Below the pieces are notes generated by a model. That model was not told the origin of the DNA. It worked only from the letters and a program-made list of their open reading frames with translations, and did no database searches. From assembly GCA_964496595.1 (NCBI GenBank), contig CAZCAI010000063.1, positions 1 to 25,640 of the forward strand: a stretch of 25,640 nucleotides of DNA, written 5' to 3'. The DNA is from JAAAOZ01 sp964496595. Lineage in GTDB: Bacteria > Chloroflexota > Anaerolineae > B4-G1 > SLSP01. Of this stretch, positions 1-8,846 are shown in pieces (the stretch's first letter is position 1; each line of letters opens with the position of its first letter). The position numbers and the translations under genes were made by a program.

Positions 1-11
1 GAAGGTGAAAC

Positions 12-3000
12 CTACTCTGAGACCACAATCTCCCTCAGTGTGATCCCATCCTCGCCCGCCGGCGTGACCAGGCGCGGGCCATCGACCTCGTACATCCCCA
101 CGCGGACGCGATAGCGACCCGGCGGCGTTTCCCCGGGGATGTGCAGGGGCCTTTCATCTAGAACGATCTCGCCCACGGCCCAGCCCGTCGTCGGACGGGT
201 CCAGCCGGCCGGCTCGCCATCGTTCTGCGCGATGATCTGCCCCGCGTCGTCCAGGACGTGGACGAAGACGAGATACGAGACCGCCATCTCCGCGCGGCTC
301 TCCCAGGCCAGACGCACCTCCACCTGCCCGCCGGGCACAATCTCCTCCGGCTCGATGTGATAGCCGACCAGGCGCACATCGTCCCCCAGCGGTACATCCA
401 CCTCTTCGGAGATGAAATCATCGGGGACCGTCCACCGGCGCTCCGGCGCGACGACCGTCAGCGGCGCGGAGGCCAGGTCGGGGCAGCCGGGCAAGCTGGC
501 CGTCAAACGATAGTCGCCGCCGGTCAGCGATCCCGGCAGCCGCACGGCAGACTTCCCCACCCAGCGCTCGCCCGCGCGCCACTGTTCGACCGGCCAGCCG
601 GCGACCGGAGGGCCGGCACTCCATTTCATTTCGTGCCTAACTACGAACGGGCCTGATTTGTCTAGCGTCAGCGTCATCGTATATTGATCTACCGAGGGCG
701 CGGACTGCGCCTCCCACACCGAGCGCAGCGCCACCAGATCCCCCGGCGCGGCCTGCGCCCGATCCGCCATGAACGACCACAAGCGCAAGGCATCACACCT
801 CTGGGGCGTCGCATCGGCGGGGACGCCCAAGGCAGCCAGGCTCGGCGTGCGCGTCGGGCGCGTCACCGTGATCGTGCCCAAGACCAAATCCGGCCCCTGG
901 GGATGGCCCCCCGCGTCTAGCACCGAGGCCGGCGCCAGCGTCGCGCGATCAAAGAGCGAAAGGCGCATCTCGTAAGCGCCGGGCGGCAGGCCCGCCGGCA
1001 GCTCCAGCACGTAGTCCATGCGCGCGTAGCGGTCGCGCGGCCATTCAGCCAGGGGCGGCGGCTCCCGCCCCCAGCGCGTGGGACGCACGCCCACGGCCCA
1101 CGCTGAACCATCCGGGCCGACCAATCGCATGCCCACGCGCCACTCCCGCGCATCTGGGTTAAGCGCGCGCCAGTAGAGCGTCAGGGTCGGCGCGGCATCG
1201 CCCGCGACGGCGGCGGGCAGCGGCTCGATGCCCAACAGGACGGCTTGCTCGCCGAAGCGCACATCGCGGGGCGGCGCGACGCCGCGCAGGCTGCCCTCCG
1301 CCTGCCAGCGGGTGGATCGCCACAGCACGGGGTATCGATCCGCGACGAAGAATTTGAGGCCCATCAAGGCCANNNNNNNNNNNNNNNNNNNNNNNNNNNN
1401 NNNNNNNNNNNNNNNNNNNNNNNNNNNNNNNNNNNNNNNNNNNNNNNNNNNNNNNNNNNNNNNNNNNNNNNNCGCCAAAGGTGACCTTCACGGTGGACGC
1501 GCCCGCCGGCACGTCGAACGCGAGCCAGCCCGTCGCCGGATCCGGCCCCGCATCAACCCGCGCGCCATCGATCTCGACGCGCCAGCCGGGATAGTAGTGC
1601 ACAAACCAACGCGCGCGGAACGCTTCGGGGGTCGTGATCGTCATCTCGCCCGACATCAGCCCGTACGCGGCGTCTTGGATCTGCGCGCCAGCCGGCAGCG
1701 CCGCCAAATCCAGCCGGGCGGGGATCTCACCCGCGCGCAACGCGGCGGACGCCGGATGCTCCCAATCGGGCAAGGATTGCATCCAGCGCGGGGCTAACTC
1801 GTTGCCCGCCGTCGTGCCCACGGTGTCGGTCGCGCGCTCCCACTGCATCATCCCGGCCACATCTGCCGGCGCGGGGAGCTTACCCGGCAGCGGATAGAGC
1901 CATCCCCAGTGAGCCACGGCCAACGCCGCGATCACGGCCAGTGCCAGCCAATGGCCCCACCGCTGGACAGCCAGCGCGCGCAGCCCACCGCCGATCACCA
2001 GCACGAGCGCGAGCGTCGCCGGGGCCAGAAATCGCCAGGGGAATTGGAAAGCGGCCAGGATTGGCAGCGCGTCCCACAGCGGGCGGGAGAGCGAGGTGCT
2101 GAGCCAGAGGTAGCCCAGAGCGCTCGCGCCCAGCGCCATCAGCCGGATGCGGCCCCGCCGGGGATGCAACGGCCAGGTCGCCCATCCCAGCAGCGCGGCC
2201 AAGGCAAAGAGGCTGCCAACGCCGCGCGCGGGCCAGTCGTTGATCAACCGGGGATCGGCCGCGCGGGGCAGGGCCAATAAGTGCGAAAAAGGCAGGAAAT
2301 TCGCGCGATAGTCGAAGACCCATGGGCCGGTCGCGCGTCCCAACTGCACGTACTCGCGCTCGATCAGACCGGGCAACCAGGCGAACGCGCCCAACGCCAG
2401 CCCCAGCCCTAAGAGGAGCACGGCGCGACCCAACGCCCGCCCCAGCGACTCGCGATCTTGGGCCAATGCCTCTGCCACGCTCCACACGACGAGGAGCGGC
2501 GCGAAGAGGTAGAGGGAGACGGGATGGGTCATCGCCAGCGCGGCCAGCGCGCCCGCGCCGACGATCAAGCCCCCACGCGCGCGGCCGTCAATCCAGCGCG
2601 TGAGGCCCCAGAGCGCCAGCGGCGGGAAGATCCACGCGACGGTCTCGGCCAGGCTGCCGCGATAGTAGACGACGTAGAGGTAATAGGGCACGAAGAGGAA
2701 GAGCGCCGCCGCGCCCCAACCCGCCAAGTCGTCGGGCGACTCATCGCCCCAGAGCGCGCGCGCCAGGAGGAAGACGGCCCCCGCGGAGCCGATCAGCCCC
2801 AGCAGATAGGTCGCGTTCAGCGCGGTCGTCCAATCCAGACCGATGATGCGCAATCCCGCCGCGAGTTGCGCCGAGAGCAGCCCCTGGAAGACGAAGAGGG
2901 GATAGCCGAAGCCGCGCGCCATATCCGGCGCCCAGCGCGACCAGAGCCAGCCGTGGCGCAGCAGGCGCTCGGCCTGCACGGCGCGCCACAGGTGAAAGGT

Positions 3001-3138
3001 GGTGTCGTAGCCGCCGGGGACGTGCGTGGTGGAGAGGAGCGGCGCGCCGGTGATGAGGCCCAGCAACGCCAGCGCGACCCACGGCCCCAGCGAGTTAATC
3101 AGTCGGCGCGATTTGAAGGGTCGCCAGGACAACACCAT
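12..3138 (-). CDS. GT-C-type membrane glycosyltransferase-like protein with C-terminal beta-sandwich repeats (second paralog, interrupted by assembly gap)
   Basis: The gene is read from 3138 down to the TAG at 12-14, with 100 Ns at 1373-1472. The N-terminal half has many hydrophobic segments and, after the first one, the acidic motif GGYDTTFHLWR, as in the PTPS-related / GT-C multi-pass membrane proteins of Chloroflexota; these are thought to move sugars from lipid carriers on the outer face of the membrane. A soluble section ending in VKVTFG precedes the gap. After the gap come three Ig-like beta-sandwich stretches, the last with the FVHVLDDAGQ and PTTGWAVGE motifs. The order matches the upstream gene almost step by step, so they are tandem paralogs. 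The start is uncertain: ATG at 3138 (MVLSWRPFKSRR, basic then hydrophobic) or ATG at 3147, either overlapping the upstream gene's end by about 45-55 nt. The two halves are in different frames if the gap were truly 100 nt, but 100 Ns is a customary placeholder. Exact activity is unknown. Confidence 0.75.
614..648. repeat. Dispersed 35-bp repeat, copy 1 (inside CDS)
   Basis: These 35 bases match 4503-4537 with 33 identities (differences at 631 and 639). The core has a small inverted repeat GGCAC...GTGCC. The copy lies in the coding region of the second GT-C paralog, where the bottom strand is read as VVRHEMKWSA. The other copy is in a different part of the first paralog and is read in another frame. 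Confidence 0.8.
1373..1472. other. Assembly gap (100 Ns)
   Basis: Exactly 100 unknown bases. They fall where the second GT-C paralog should carry the transmembrane hairpin that links the membrane domain to the beta-sandwich domains. Judged from the upstream paralog, about 50-60 residues separate the flanking conserved parts, so the missing DNA is probably of similar size to the placeholder or somewhat longer. Confidence 0.95.
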
Positions 3139-6100
3139 CCTCCCCATCTCGCGTGAACAAGCGTAAGCCTTCGGGCAGATACCAGCCCACGTGCAATGTG
3201 TACGCGCCGGGCGCCATCTCACGCGGCAGCGCGATCTCCCGCTCATCCACAACCACCTCATCCGACGCCCAGCCCGTCGTGGGGCGCGCCCATCCCGCCG
3301 GAATGCCATCGTCCTGCGCAACCATCCGGCCCGTCTCATCGCGCAGATGCACGAAGACGTGGTACGATTCATCCATCTCGTCTAAGGCTTGCCACGCCAA
3401 GGTCACTTTCACGGAATCGCCCGGCTGGATGGGCACCTCTGAAGGCGCGGGCGTGATCTGGTAGCCCGCAAGCTCAATCTTCTCTGCGAAGACGGCGTCG
3501 GCGGGATACAGGGTCTCCGGCACGGCCCACGACCGCTCCGGCGCGATCACCGATAGTGACGCCTCGGCCAAGGGCGATTCGCACCCTGGCCCCGACACGG
3601 CCAGCGTGTAAGGCTGATCCGACAGGCCGCCGGGTAATCGCACGACGTGGCGACCCACCCAACGCTCGCCCGCGCGCCACGCCGTCACCGGCCACCACGC
3701 CGTCGCGGGCGGCAACTGCCATTCCTGGGCCACGGCCCCCGAAGCATCCTGGAGGGTCAGTTGTGCCGTGTCCCACGCCTCTCCATTCGATTCGCCTGTT
3801 TCACCGTCTGCGAGCCGCTCCCAGACCCAACGCACGGCCACCTCCTCACCGGGCGCGGCCTGCTCGCGGTCGATCTCCATCGACCAGAGGCCCAGCGCGC
3901 CGCAGGTTTGCATCGTCGCCTCCGAAGGGACGCGCAGCGCGGCCAGGCTGAGAGGGTGCGCGGGCCGCGTGACCCGCACCGCGCCCAAGGTCAGATCGTG
4001 ACGCTGGGGATCGCCCTCCGGCCCCAAGACCGAGGCGGGCGTCAGCGTCTCCTTATCGAAGAGGGCCGTCACCACGCGATAGTCGCCCGGCGGGGTGCCC
4101 GGCAGCGGCGTGATGATGTGTGGATCGTAGGCGTAGTCGCCCGGCAGCCACATCGTCGTGGGTGGCGCCGGCTCGTGGCCGCGCGGGCGGAACGATCCCC
4201 CACTGCTCCACGCGCGATCCTGCGCATCCATCAGCAGCACCATCGAGCGGTACTCCTCCGGCGGAACGCCACGCGCCTGCCACAGCAGATCGACCTGCAT
4301 CTCGGCGTCGCCCGCCAACGTCGCAGCGGGCGCCTCGAAGCCCAACAGCGTCATCTCGCCCTCGAAGGGCTGATGCAGCGGCGTCGCGACCTCCGGCAAG
4401 CCGGGCGTCGAGAGGCGAGCGCGACGCACGGGCGTGTCCACGCGCGGCACAATCGCTAATCGGATGAAGAGCAGGATCAAAGCTAAAATGAACAGGGGCG
4501 CACGGCACTCCATTTCATTCCGTGCCTGACTACGAACAATCAGGAGCTTGCGCGGCTGCCGCAGGACGCCGGCCGCCACGAGCAGGGCCAGCACGCCTAA
4601 GATCGAGATCACGGTCACGGTGAGGCGCAACGGCGTCGCGCCGAACCGGACGATGACGCGGTGCTCGCCTTCCGGCACGGTGAAGCGGAGCAGGCCGGTC
4701 TTTGGCTCCGGGCGGATCTCGGCGGGCGCGCCGTCGATGGTCACATGCCAGCCGGGGTAGTAGAAGCCCAGCCAACGCGCCTCGAAGGGCTGCGGCGCGG
4801 CTAAGGTCAGCTCGGCGCGCAGGGGGCGATAGTCGGCGCTGAGGATCTCCGCGCCGTTGGGCAAGGACGCCGGATCGAGGCGTTCCGGGGTTTCGCCCCG
4901 GACGAAGACCGCGGCCAAGGCCGGATCGGTGGGATATTCCTCCACCCAGACGGGGAAATAGCTGCCCTCCGGATCGACGCCCATCCAGCCCGCGCGCTCG
5001 AAGGCGTAGACGTGGGTCATATCGGGGAAAGCGTCCATCTCGCACATACCCTTGGGCGGGAAGGTGAGGGGCCAGGTGGAGATGACGAGGAGTGTGAGGA
5101 GAATGTAAAGCGCTAGATGGGAAACGTATTGCGTATTGCGTATTGCGTATTGCGTATTGCGTGAAGGGCGAAGCGAATGGACGGCCAAACCGGCAAGGAG
5201 GGAGGCCGGGAGGAGGGCACGGCCGATCAAGCGCCACGGGAATTGGATGAAGGGCAGCATTGGCACAGTTTCCCAGATTCGCACGGAGGCTGCGGTGCTC
5301 ATCCACAGGTAACCCATCGTCATCACGGCGAAGTAGGCGGTCAAAGTGCGACGTTCATTATCCGCGCCGCGCCACAGGCCCACGACGACGCCAACGACTG
5401 CTAAGGCAAAGCGCATCGCGCCCAACGGCACGCGCATCGGCGGATTGAGGAAGTCGGGATCGTGAGGCGCGGGCAGCGTGAAGATCATCTCGCGCCAGGT
5501 CGCGAAGTTATAGTGGAAGTCGTTGTTGCGCGTGGTGCGCGAGAGGTGCAACTGGACCGTGTCCTGTTCCAGCAGCGCCGGCCCCCAGAACCACGCGGTC
5601 AGGGCGACAGCTACCGCCACCGCGCCGAAAGCCCACGGCCAGGCGCCTCGCTTGCGATGAAACCAGGCAAGAAGTATCACATAGCCGCCCAAAAAGGGCG
5701 CGAAGAGCAGCGAGGAGATGTTGTGGCTGAGGAAGAGCGTCGCTAACAGTCCTATCGAGGCCAGGAATGGCCCGCGTCCGCCCTTCAGGATCAGGCGGCG
5801 GAAGGAGATCATCAGCCAGGGGAGCAGGGCCAGTGCAACCGATTCCGGCAGGTTGCCGCGCCGCAGGGCATCCATCAGGAGGTACGGCCCCAGGCCATAG
5901 GCTGCCGCCGAAATCCAACCCGCGCGCGGATCGCCCCACAGATCGCGCGCGAGGACATAGGCGCCCCATCCCGCCGCTAAGAAGCTGAGCGCGTAGAACA
6001 GTCCCAGCACCAGCGGCAACGGCATCCCCAAAAGATAGAGCGCCGCGCCCGCCAGGTACGGCGCCGGCTCCCGGAAATTGAAGAAGGGATAGCCGTAGCC

Positions 6101-6307
6101 GAGCGCCAGATTCGGCACCCAGCGGGAGAAGAGCCAGCCTTGCCGGAAAGCAGAGACGATGGCCGTGACCCGATAGTAATGCAGATCGTTATCGTGCGAG
6201 CAGGGCAACTGCGCCCGGTGCGCCCCCCACATCATCGCGGGGATGAGCAACAGGATCAGCGCCAACAGCCCATATATTTTCCCTTGATTTTGTTTTAGCC
6301 AATTCAT
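3095..6307 (-). CDS. GT-C-type membrane glycosyltransferase-like protein with C-terminal beta-sandwich repeats (first paralog)
   Basis: The 1070-residue product has a first membrane helix at about 12-30 and then the motif CSHDNDLHYYR (around 36-46), typical of the acidic loop of GT-C enzymes and of the 6-pyruvoyl-tetrahydropterin-synthase-related membrane family. About ten more hydrophobic segments run to residue 415. A soluble part (420-555, with YYPGWHVTIDG) is followed by two helices near 562-580 and 605-620, and then three beta-sandwich stretches; the last holds FVHLRDETGR and PTTGWASDE. It probably transfers or handles lipid-linked sugars at the outer membrane face; substrate unknown. 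ATG at 6307 is preferred over TTG at 6310, since a TATAAT box on the bottom strand ends 7 nt before it, suggesting a leaderless message. Residues about 384-395 (NTQYAIRNTQY) are encoded by a heptamer DNA array, and residues near 590-602 by the 35-bp dispersed repeat: two intrusions of repeat DNA into one reading frame. Confidence 0.8.
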   Translation of the reverse strand: MNWLKQNQGKIYGLLALILLLIPAMMWGAHRAQLPCSHDNDLHYYRVTAIVSAFRQGWLFSRWVPNLALGYGYPFFNFREPAPYLAGAALYLLGMPLPLVLGLFYALSFLAAGWGAYVLARDLWGDPRAGWISAAAYGLGPYLLMDALRRGNLPESVALALLPWLMISFRRLILKGGRGPFLASIGLLATLFLSHNISSLLFAPFLGGYVILLAWFHRKRGAWPWAFGAVAVAVALTAWFWGPALLEQDTVQLHLSRTTRNNDFHYNFATWREMIFTLPAPHDPDFLNPPMRVPLGAMRFALAVVGVVVGLWRGADNERRTLTAYFAVMTMGYLWMSTAASVRIWETVPMLPFIQFPWRLIGRALLPASLLAGLAVHSLRPSRNTQYAIRNTQYVSHLALYILLTLLVISTWPLTFPPKGMCEMDAFPDMTHVYAFERAGWMGVDPEGSYFPVWVEEYPTDPALAAVFVRGETPERLDPASLPNGAEILSADYRPLRAELTLAAPQPFEARWLGFYYPGWHVTIDGAPAEIRPEPKTGLLRFTVPEGEHRVIVRFGATPLRLTVTVISILGVLALLVAAGVLRQPRKLLIVRSQARNEMECRAPLFILALILLFIRLAIVPRVDTPVRRARLSTPGLPEVATPLHQPFEGEMTLLGFEAPAATLAGDAEMQVDLLWQARGVPPEEYRSMVLLMDAQDRAWSSGGSFRPRGHEPAPPTTMWLPGDYAYDPHIITPLPGTPPGDYRVVTALFDKETLTPASVLGPEGDPQRHDLTLGAVRVTRPAHPLSLAALRVPSEATMQTCGALGLWSMEIDREQAAPGEEVAVRWVWERLADGETGESNGEAWDTAQLTLQDASGAVAQEWQLPPATAWWPVTAWRAGERWVGRHVVRLPGGLSDQPYTLAVSGPGCESPLAEASLSVIAPERSWAVPETLYPADAVFAEKIELAGYQITPAPSEVPIQPGDSVKVTLAWQALDEMDESYHVFVHLRDETGRMVAQDDGIPAGWARPTTGWASDEVVVDEREIALPREMAPGAYTLHVGWYLPEGLRLFTRDGEDGVVLATLQIAPTD
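4503..4537. repeat. Dispersed 35-bp repeat, copy 2 (inside CDS)
   Basis: Matches 614-648 with only two differences. On the bottom strand it is read within the first GT-C paralog as VRSQARNEMEC, between two membrane helices, i.e. in a different frame from copy 1 and at a non-equivalent place in the protein. Confidence 0.8.
5125..5159. repeat. Perfect heptamer array (CGTATTG)x5 inside CDS
   Basis: Five perfect consecutive copies of a 7-bp unit (rotation ATTGCGT), followed by a partial copy to 5162. It lies within the first GT-C paralog. Since 3 x 7 nt = 7 codons, it is translated as a repeating NTQYAIR heptapeptide in a loop between two membrane helices. Confidence 0.95.
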
Positions 6308-6314
6308 CAAGGGG

Positions 6315-6320
6315 ATTATA
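6315..6320 (-). promoter_or_regulatory. -10 box for the GT-C paralog pair
   Basis: The bottom strand reads TATAAT at 6320-6315, with 7 nt to the ATG at 6307, so the transcript would begin at or next to the start codon. The -35 is weak (TGTCCG at 6343-6338 with a 17-nt spacer). Confidence 0.5.
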
Positions 6321-6359
6321 TCATGAATCCTAGCTACCGGACACTTTTAGAAAACAGCT

Positions 6360-6388
6360 CACGGATTTTCACGGATCACACGGATTTT
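6360..6388. repeat. Short tandem repeat CACGGATTTT / CACGGATCA / CACGGATTTT
   Basis: Three 9-10 bp units sharing CACGGAT lie in the 6308-6551 intergenic stretch. No coding potential seen. Confidence 0.75.
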
Positions 6389-6435
6389 TTAGATCTTTCA
6401 GCGGAGAAGTTCTCCATCTTGGGGGTGTATCTTAC

Positions 6436-6528
6436 AATTTAGAATTGCGAATTTAGAATTTTGAATCTTTACTCAATAGCATTATTCGCAATTCGCAATT
6501 CGCAATTCGCAATTCGCAATTCTAAATT
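6436..6528. repeat. Heptamer arrays in inverted orientation with perfect 18-bp arms
   Basis: The left part (6438-6465) is four heptads of pattern TTNNGAA (TTTAGAA, TTGCGAA, TTTAGAA, TTTTGAA). The right part has five perfect ATTCGCA units (6484-6518) and then ATTCTAA. Bases 6436-6453 and 6511-6528 are perfect reverse complements (18 bp) with 57 nt between them, so the transcript could fold into a long AU-rich stem. It lies between the phosphatidyltransferase gene (ending 6552) and the start of the first GT-C gene; no U-tract makes it an obvious terminator. Confidence 0.8.
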
Positions 6529-6551
6529 ACAGAAAACTGTCAGGTGGGTAA

Positions 6552-7166
6552 TTATGAATCTTGCCGGGATGCGCGGTAGACGTACAGAATTCGCTGGAAG
6601 ACGGTGAACCACGACAAGACGACCATCACGATCACCATCGGAAAAATCCAGCCGGAGATCAGCCCCCAGGTCAGCAAAACGACGCGCGGCACCCGCGTCA
6701 GCAAGCCGACTTTGCAACTGAATCCTGCGCCTTCGGCGCGCGCGCGGGTGTAGCTGACCATCACAGCGCCGAGCAGAAGGAGGAAAAGCAACGGCGCCAT
6801 CACGGGATCAGCGGTGGGCAATTGCCACCAGAGGATGCCCAAAATCACGGCGCCATCGGAGAGCCGGTCCAACGTCGAATCGAAGAAGGCGCCGAAACGA
6901 CTATCGACGCCCGCAAAGCGCGCCAACGCGCCATCGAAGGCGTCTAAGGAGGCGGCCAGCGCCAGGAGTACGCCTCCCACCCGCGCGTACCCCATCGCAA
7001 CCACGCCGGCGGCCCCCGCGCATCCCAAGAATCCCAGCAGGGTCACGAGGTTGGGATGCACGCCCCACTGATGCAACACGCGCGCCACGGGATAGGTGAT
7101 TACCTTCGCCTGCGTGCGTAACCAATCCGTCAAAGTCTCATATCGCTCCGCTTTTAGTTGTGCCAT
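6552..7166 (-). CDS. CDP-alcohol phosphatidyltransferase, probably inositol-phosphate specific
   Basis: The 204-residue product has the complete CDP-alcohol phosphotransferase motif D-x2-DG-x2-AR-x8-G-x3-D-x3-D between Asp75 and Asp100, whose acidic residues bind the metal ions and CDP, plus several hydrophobic segments before and after. Members join a CDP-linked lipid (CDP-diacylglycerol or CDP-archaeol) to an alcohol with release of CMP at the membrane. The next gene upstream in the same operon makes inositol-3-phosphate, so the likely product is phosphatidylinositol phosphate, as in actinobacterial and archaeal homologs; this specificity is an inference from context. Phosphatidylglycerophosphate synthase is the main alternative. 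ATG at 7166 is 81 nt after the stop of the upstream gene. The spacer contains a hairpin-forming heptamer array. Confidence 0.85.
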   Translation of the reverse strand: MAQLKAERYETLTDWLRTQAKVITYPVARVLHQWGVHPNLVTLLGFLGCAGAAGVVAMGYARVGGVLLALAASLDAFDGALARFAGVDSRFGAFFDSTLDRLSDGAVILGILWWQLPTADPVMAPLLFLLLLGAVMVSYTRARAEGAGFSCKVGLLTRVPRVVLLTWGLISGWIFPMVIVMVVLSWFTVFQRILYVYRASRQDS

Positions 7167-7180
7167 TCTCTCAACCTTGT

Positions 7181-7243
7181 TTTAGAATTTAGAATGATGA
7201 ATTGCGAATTTAGAATAAAAAAGCAATTCGTCATTCTAAATTC
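7181..7243. repeat. Heptamer array forming a 21-bp stem in the operon spacer
   Basis: Five heptads follow each other (TTTAGAA, TTTAGAA, TGATGAA, TTGCGAA, TTTAGAA at 7181-7215). Bases 7185-7205 pair with 7223-7243 over 21 bp with a single mismatch and a 17-nt loop. It lies between the inositol-phosphate synthase stop (7248-7250) and the next start (7166). No U-run follows on the bottom strand, so an RNA stability or processing stem is as likely as a terminator. Confidence 0.8.
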
Positions 7244-7247
7244 CCCT

Positions 7248-8331
<1,084 letters not shown>

Positions 8332-8354
<23 letters not shown>

Positions 8355-8706
8355 TGTTTATACTCTCTCCTGTCTGTGATATAGTGGCATTAGGTTCTGG
8401 TTCGAGACCCAACAAGGTCTCCACATCGTGTAACACAGCGCGCAATGCGCCGCGATCCAACTGGTAGCGGACCTGGCGCCCGCGCCGCTCCGAGGTGACG
8501 AATTCGGCCTGGCGCAGTTGGTTGAGGTGCCAGGAAAGGAGCGGCTGGCTCACGCGGATGTGGGCCGCCAAGTCCGTGACGTTGGAATCCGCCTCGGCCA
8601 GCGCGGCCAAAATCCGCAGCCGCAGCGCCGATTTCAAGATCTTCAGCGCTTGGGAGCGTCGCTGTATTTCCTCTTCGGGCCAATCGGTATAGGTTATCAT
8701 ATCCAT
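8332..8706 (-). CDS. ArsR-family transcriptional regulator of the inositol lipid operon
   Basis: The product (124 residues from ATG 8706) is a winged-helix ArsR-type protein. The helix-turn-helix occupies about residues 43-68 (VTDLAAHIRVSQPLLSWHL), followed by a wing with RRGRQVRYQL. The cysteine metal-binding motif of ArsR/SmtB sensors is absent, so it is probably not a metal sensor. A longer reading frame extends to 8787, but a good promoter (TTGACA-16-TACGAT, 8765-8738) lies inside that extension, which rules out the early start; ATG 8700 is a near alternative. It overlaps the downstream inositol-phosphate synthase gene by 23 nt, so it is the first gene of the operon and probably controls it and itself; the signal is unknown. 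Confidence 0.85.
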
Positions 8707-8720
8707 AAAGCCAGCTTTAA

Positions 8721-8734
8721 TAAAGAATATTTTA
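8721..8734. promoter_or_regulatory. Candidate operator near the arsR-ino1 transcription start
   Basis: TAAAGAATATTTTA is an imperfect palindrome (TAAA...TTTA outer bases) placed just where transcription from the 8738-8765 promoter should begin. Position and AT-richness fit an ArsR-type operator. The link is inference. Confidence 0.35.
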
Positions 8735-8737
8735 TAT

Positions 8738-8765
8738 ATCGTACCAAAAGACCGAGATTTGTCAA
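8738..8765 (-). promoter_or_regulatory. Promoter of the arsR-ino1-phosphatidyltransferase operon
   Basis: On the bottom strand a perfect -35 TTGACA (8765-8760), a 16-nt spacer and a -10 TACGAT (8743-8738) give a predicted start near 8731, leaving about 25 nt of leader to the ATG at 8706. Confidence 0.7.
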
Positions 8766-8810
8766 ACACGCGGTCACGGCTCTGCATAATCTAAATGCGA
8801 AACCCGCGCC

Positions 8811-8839
8811 TTGCAATTTAGCTCCCTCCGCGCTACAAT
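8811..8839 (+). promoter_or_regulatory. mutL promoter (leaderless)
   Basis: TTGCAA (8811-8816), 17-nt spacer, TACAAT (8834-8839). The start codon at 8847 is only 7 nt further, so the mRNA should begin at or beside the ATG. No Shine-Dalgarno sequence fits in between. Confidence 0.7.
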
Positions 8840-8846
8840 CCCCTAT

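Noticed and set aside
1373..1472. Frameshift or pseudogene in the second GT-C gene
   Set aside because: The frame change depends on the gap being exactly 100 nt, which is a standard placeholder length; both flanking parts are intact and match the paralog.
1159..3372. A single reading frame starting at 3372 on the minus strand and running past the gap
   Set aside because: Its first 75-78 residues are an out-of-frame reading of the end of the first GT-C gene, and everything beyond the Ns is in the wrong frame compared with the conserved beta-sandwich part.
6436..7243. CRISPR-like array
   Set aside because: Units are 7 bp without spacers and no cas genes are present.
8707..8787. N-terminal extension of the ArsR-type protein to 8787
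   Set aside because: A good promoter for the gene lies within the extension, and the extra residues have no resemblance to ArsR proteins.
8811..8846. mutL start at TTG 8811
   Set aside because: The TTG is part of the -35 box, and MutL proteins begin with the residues encoded from 8847.
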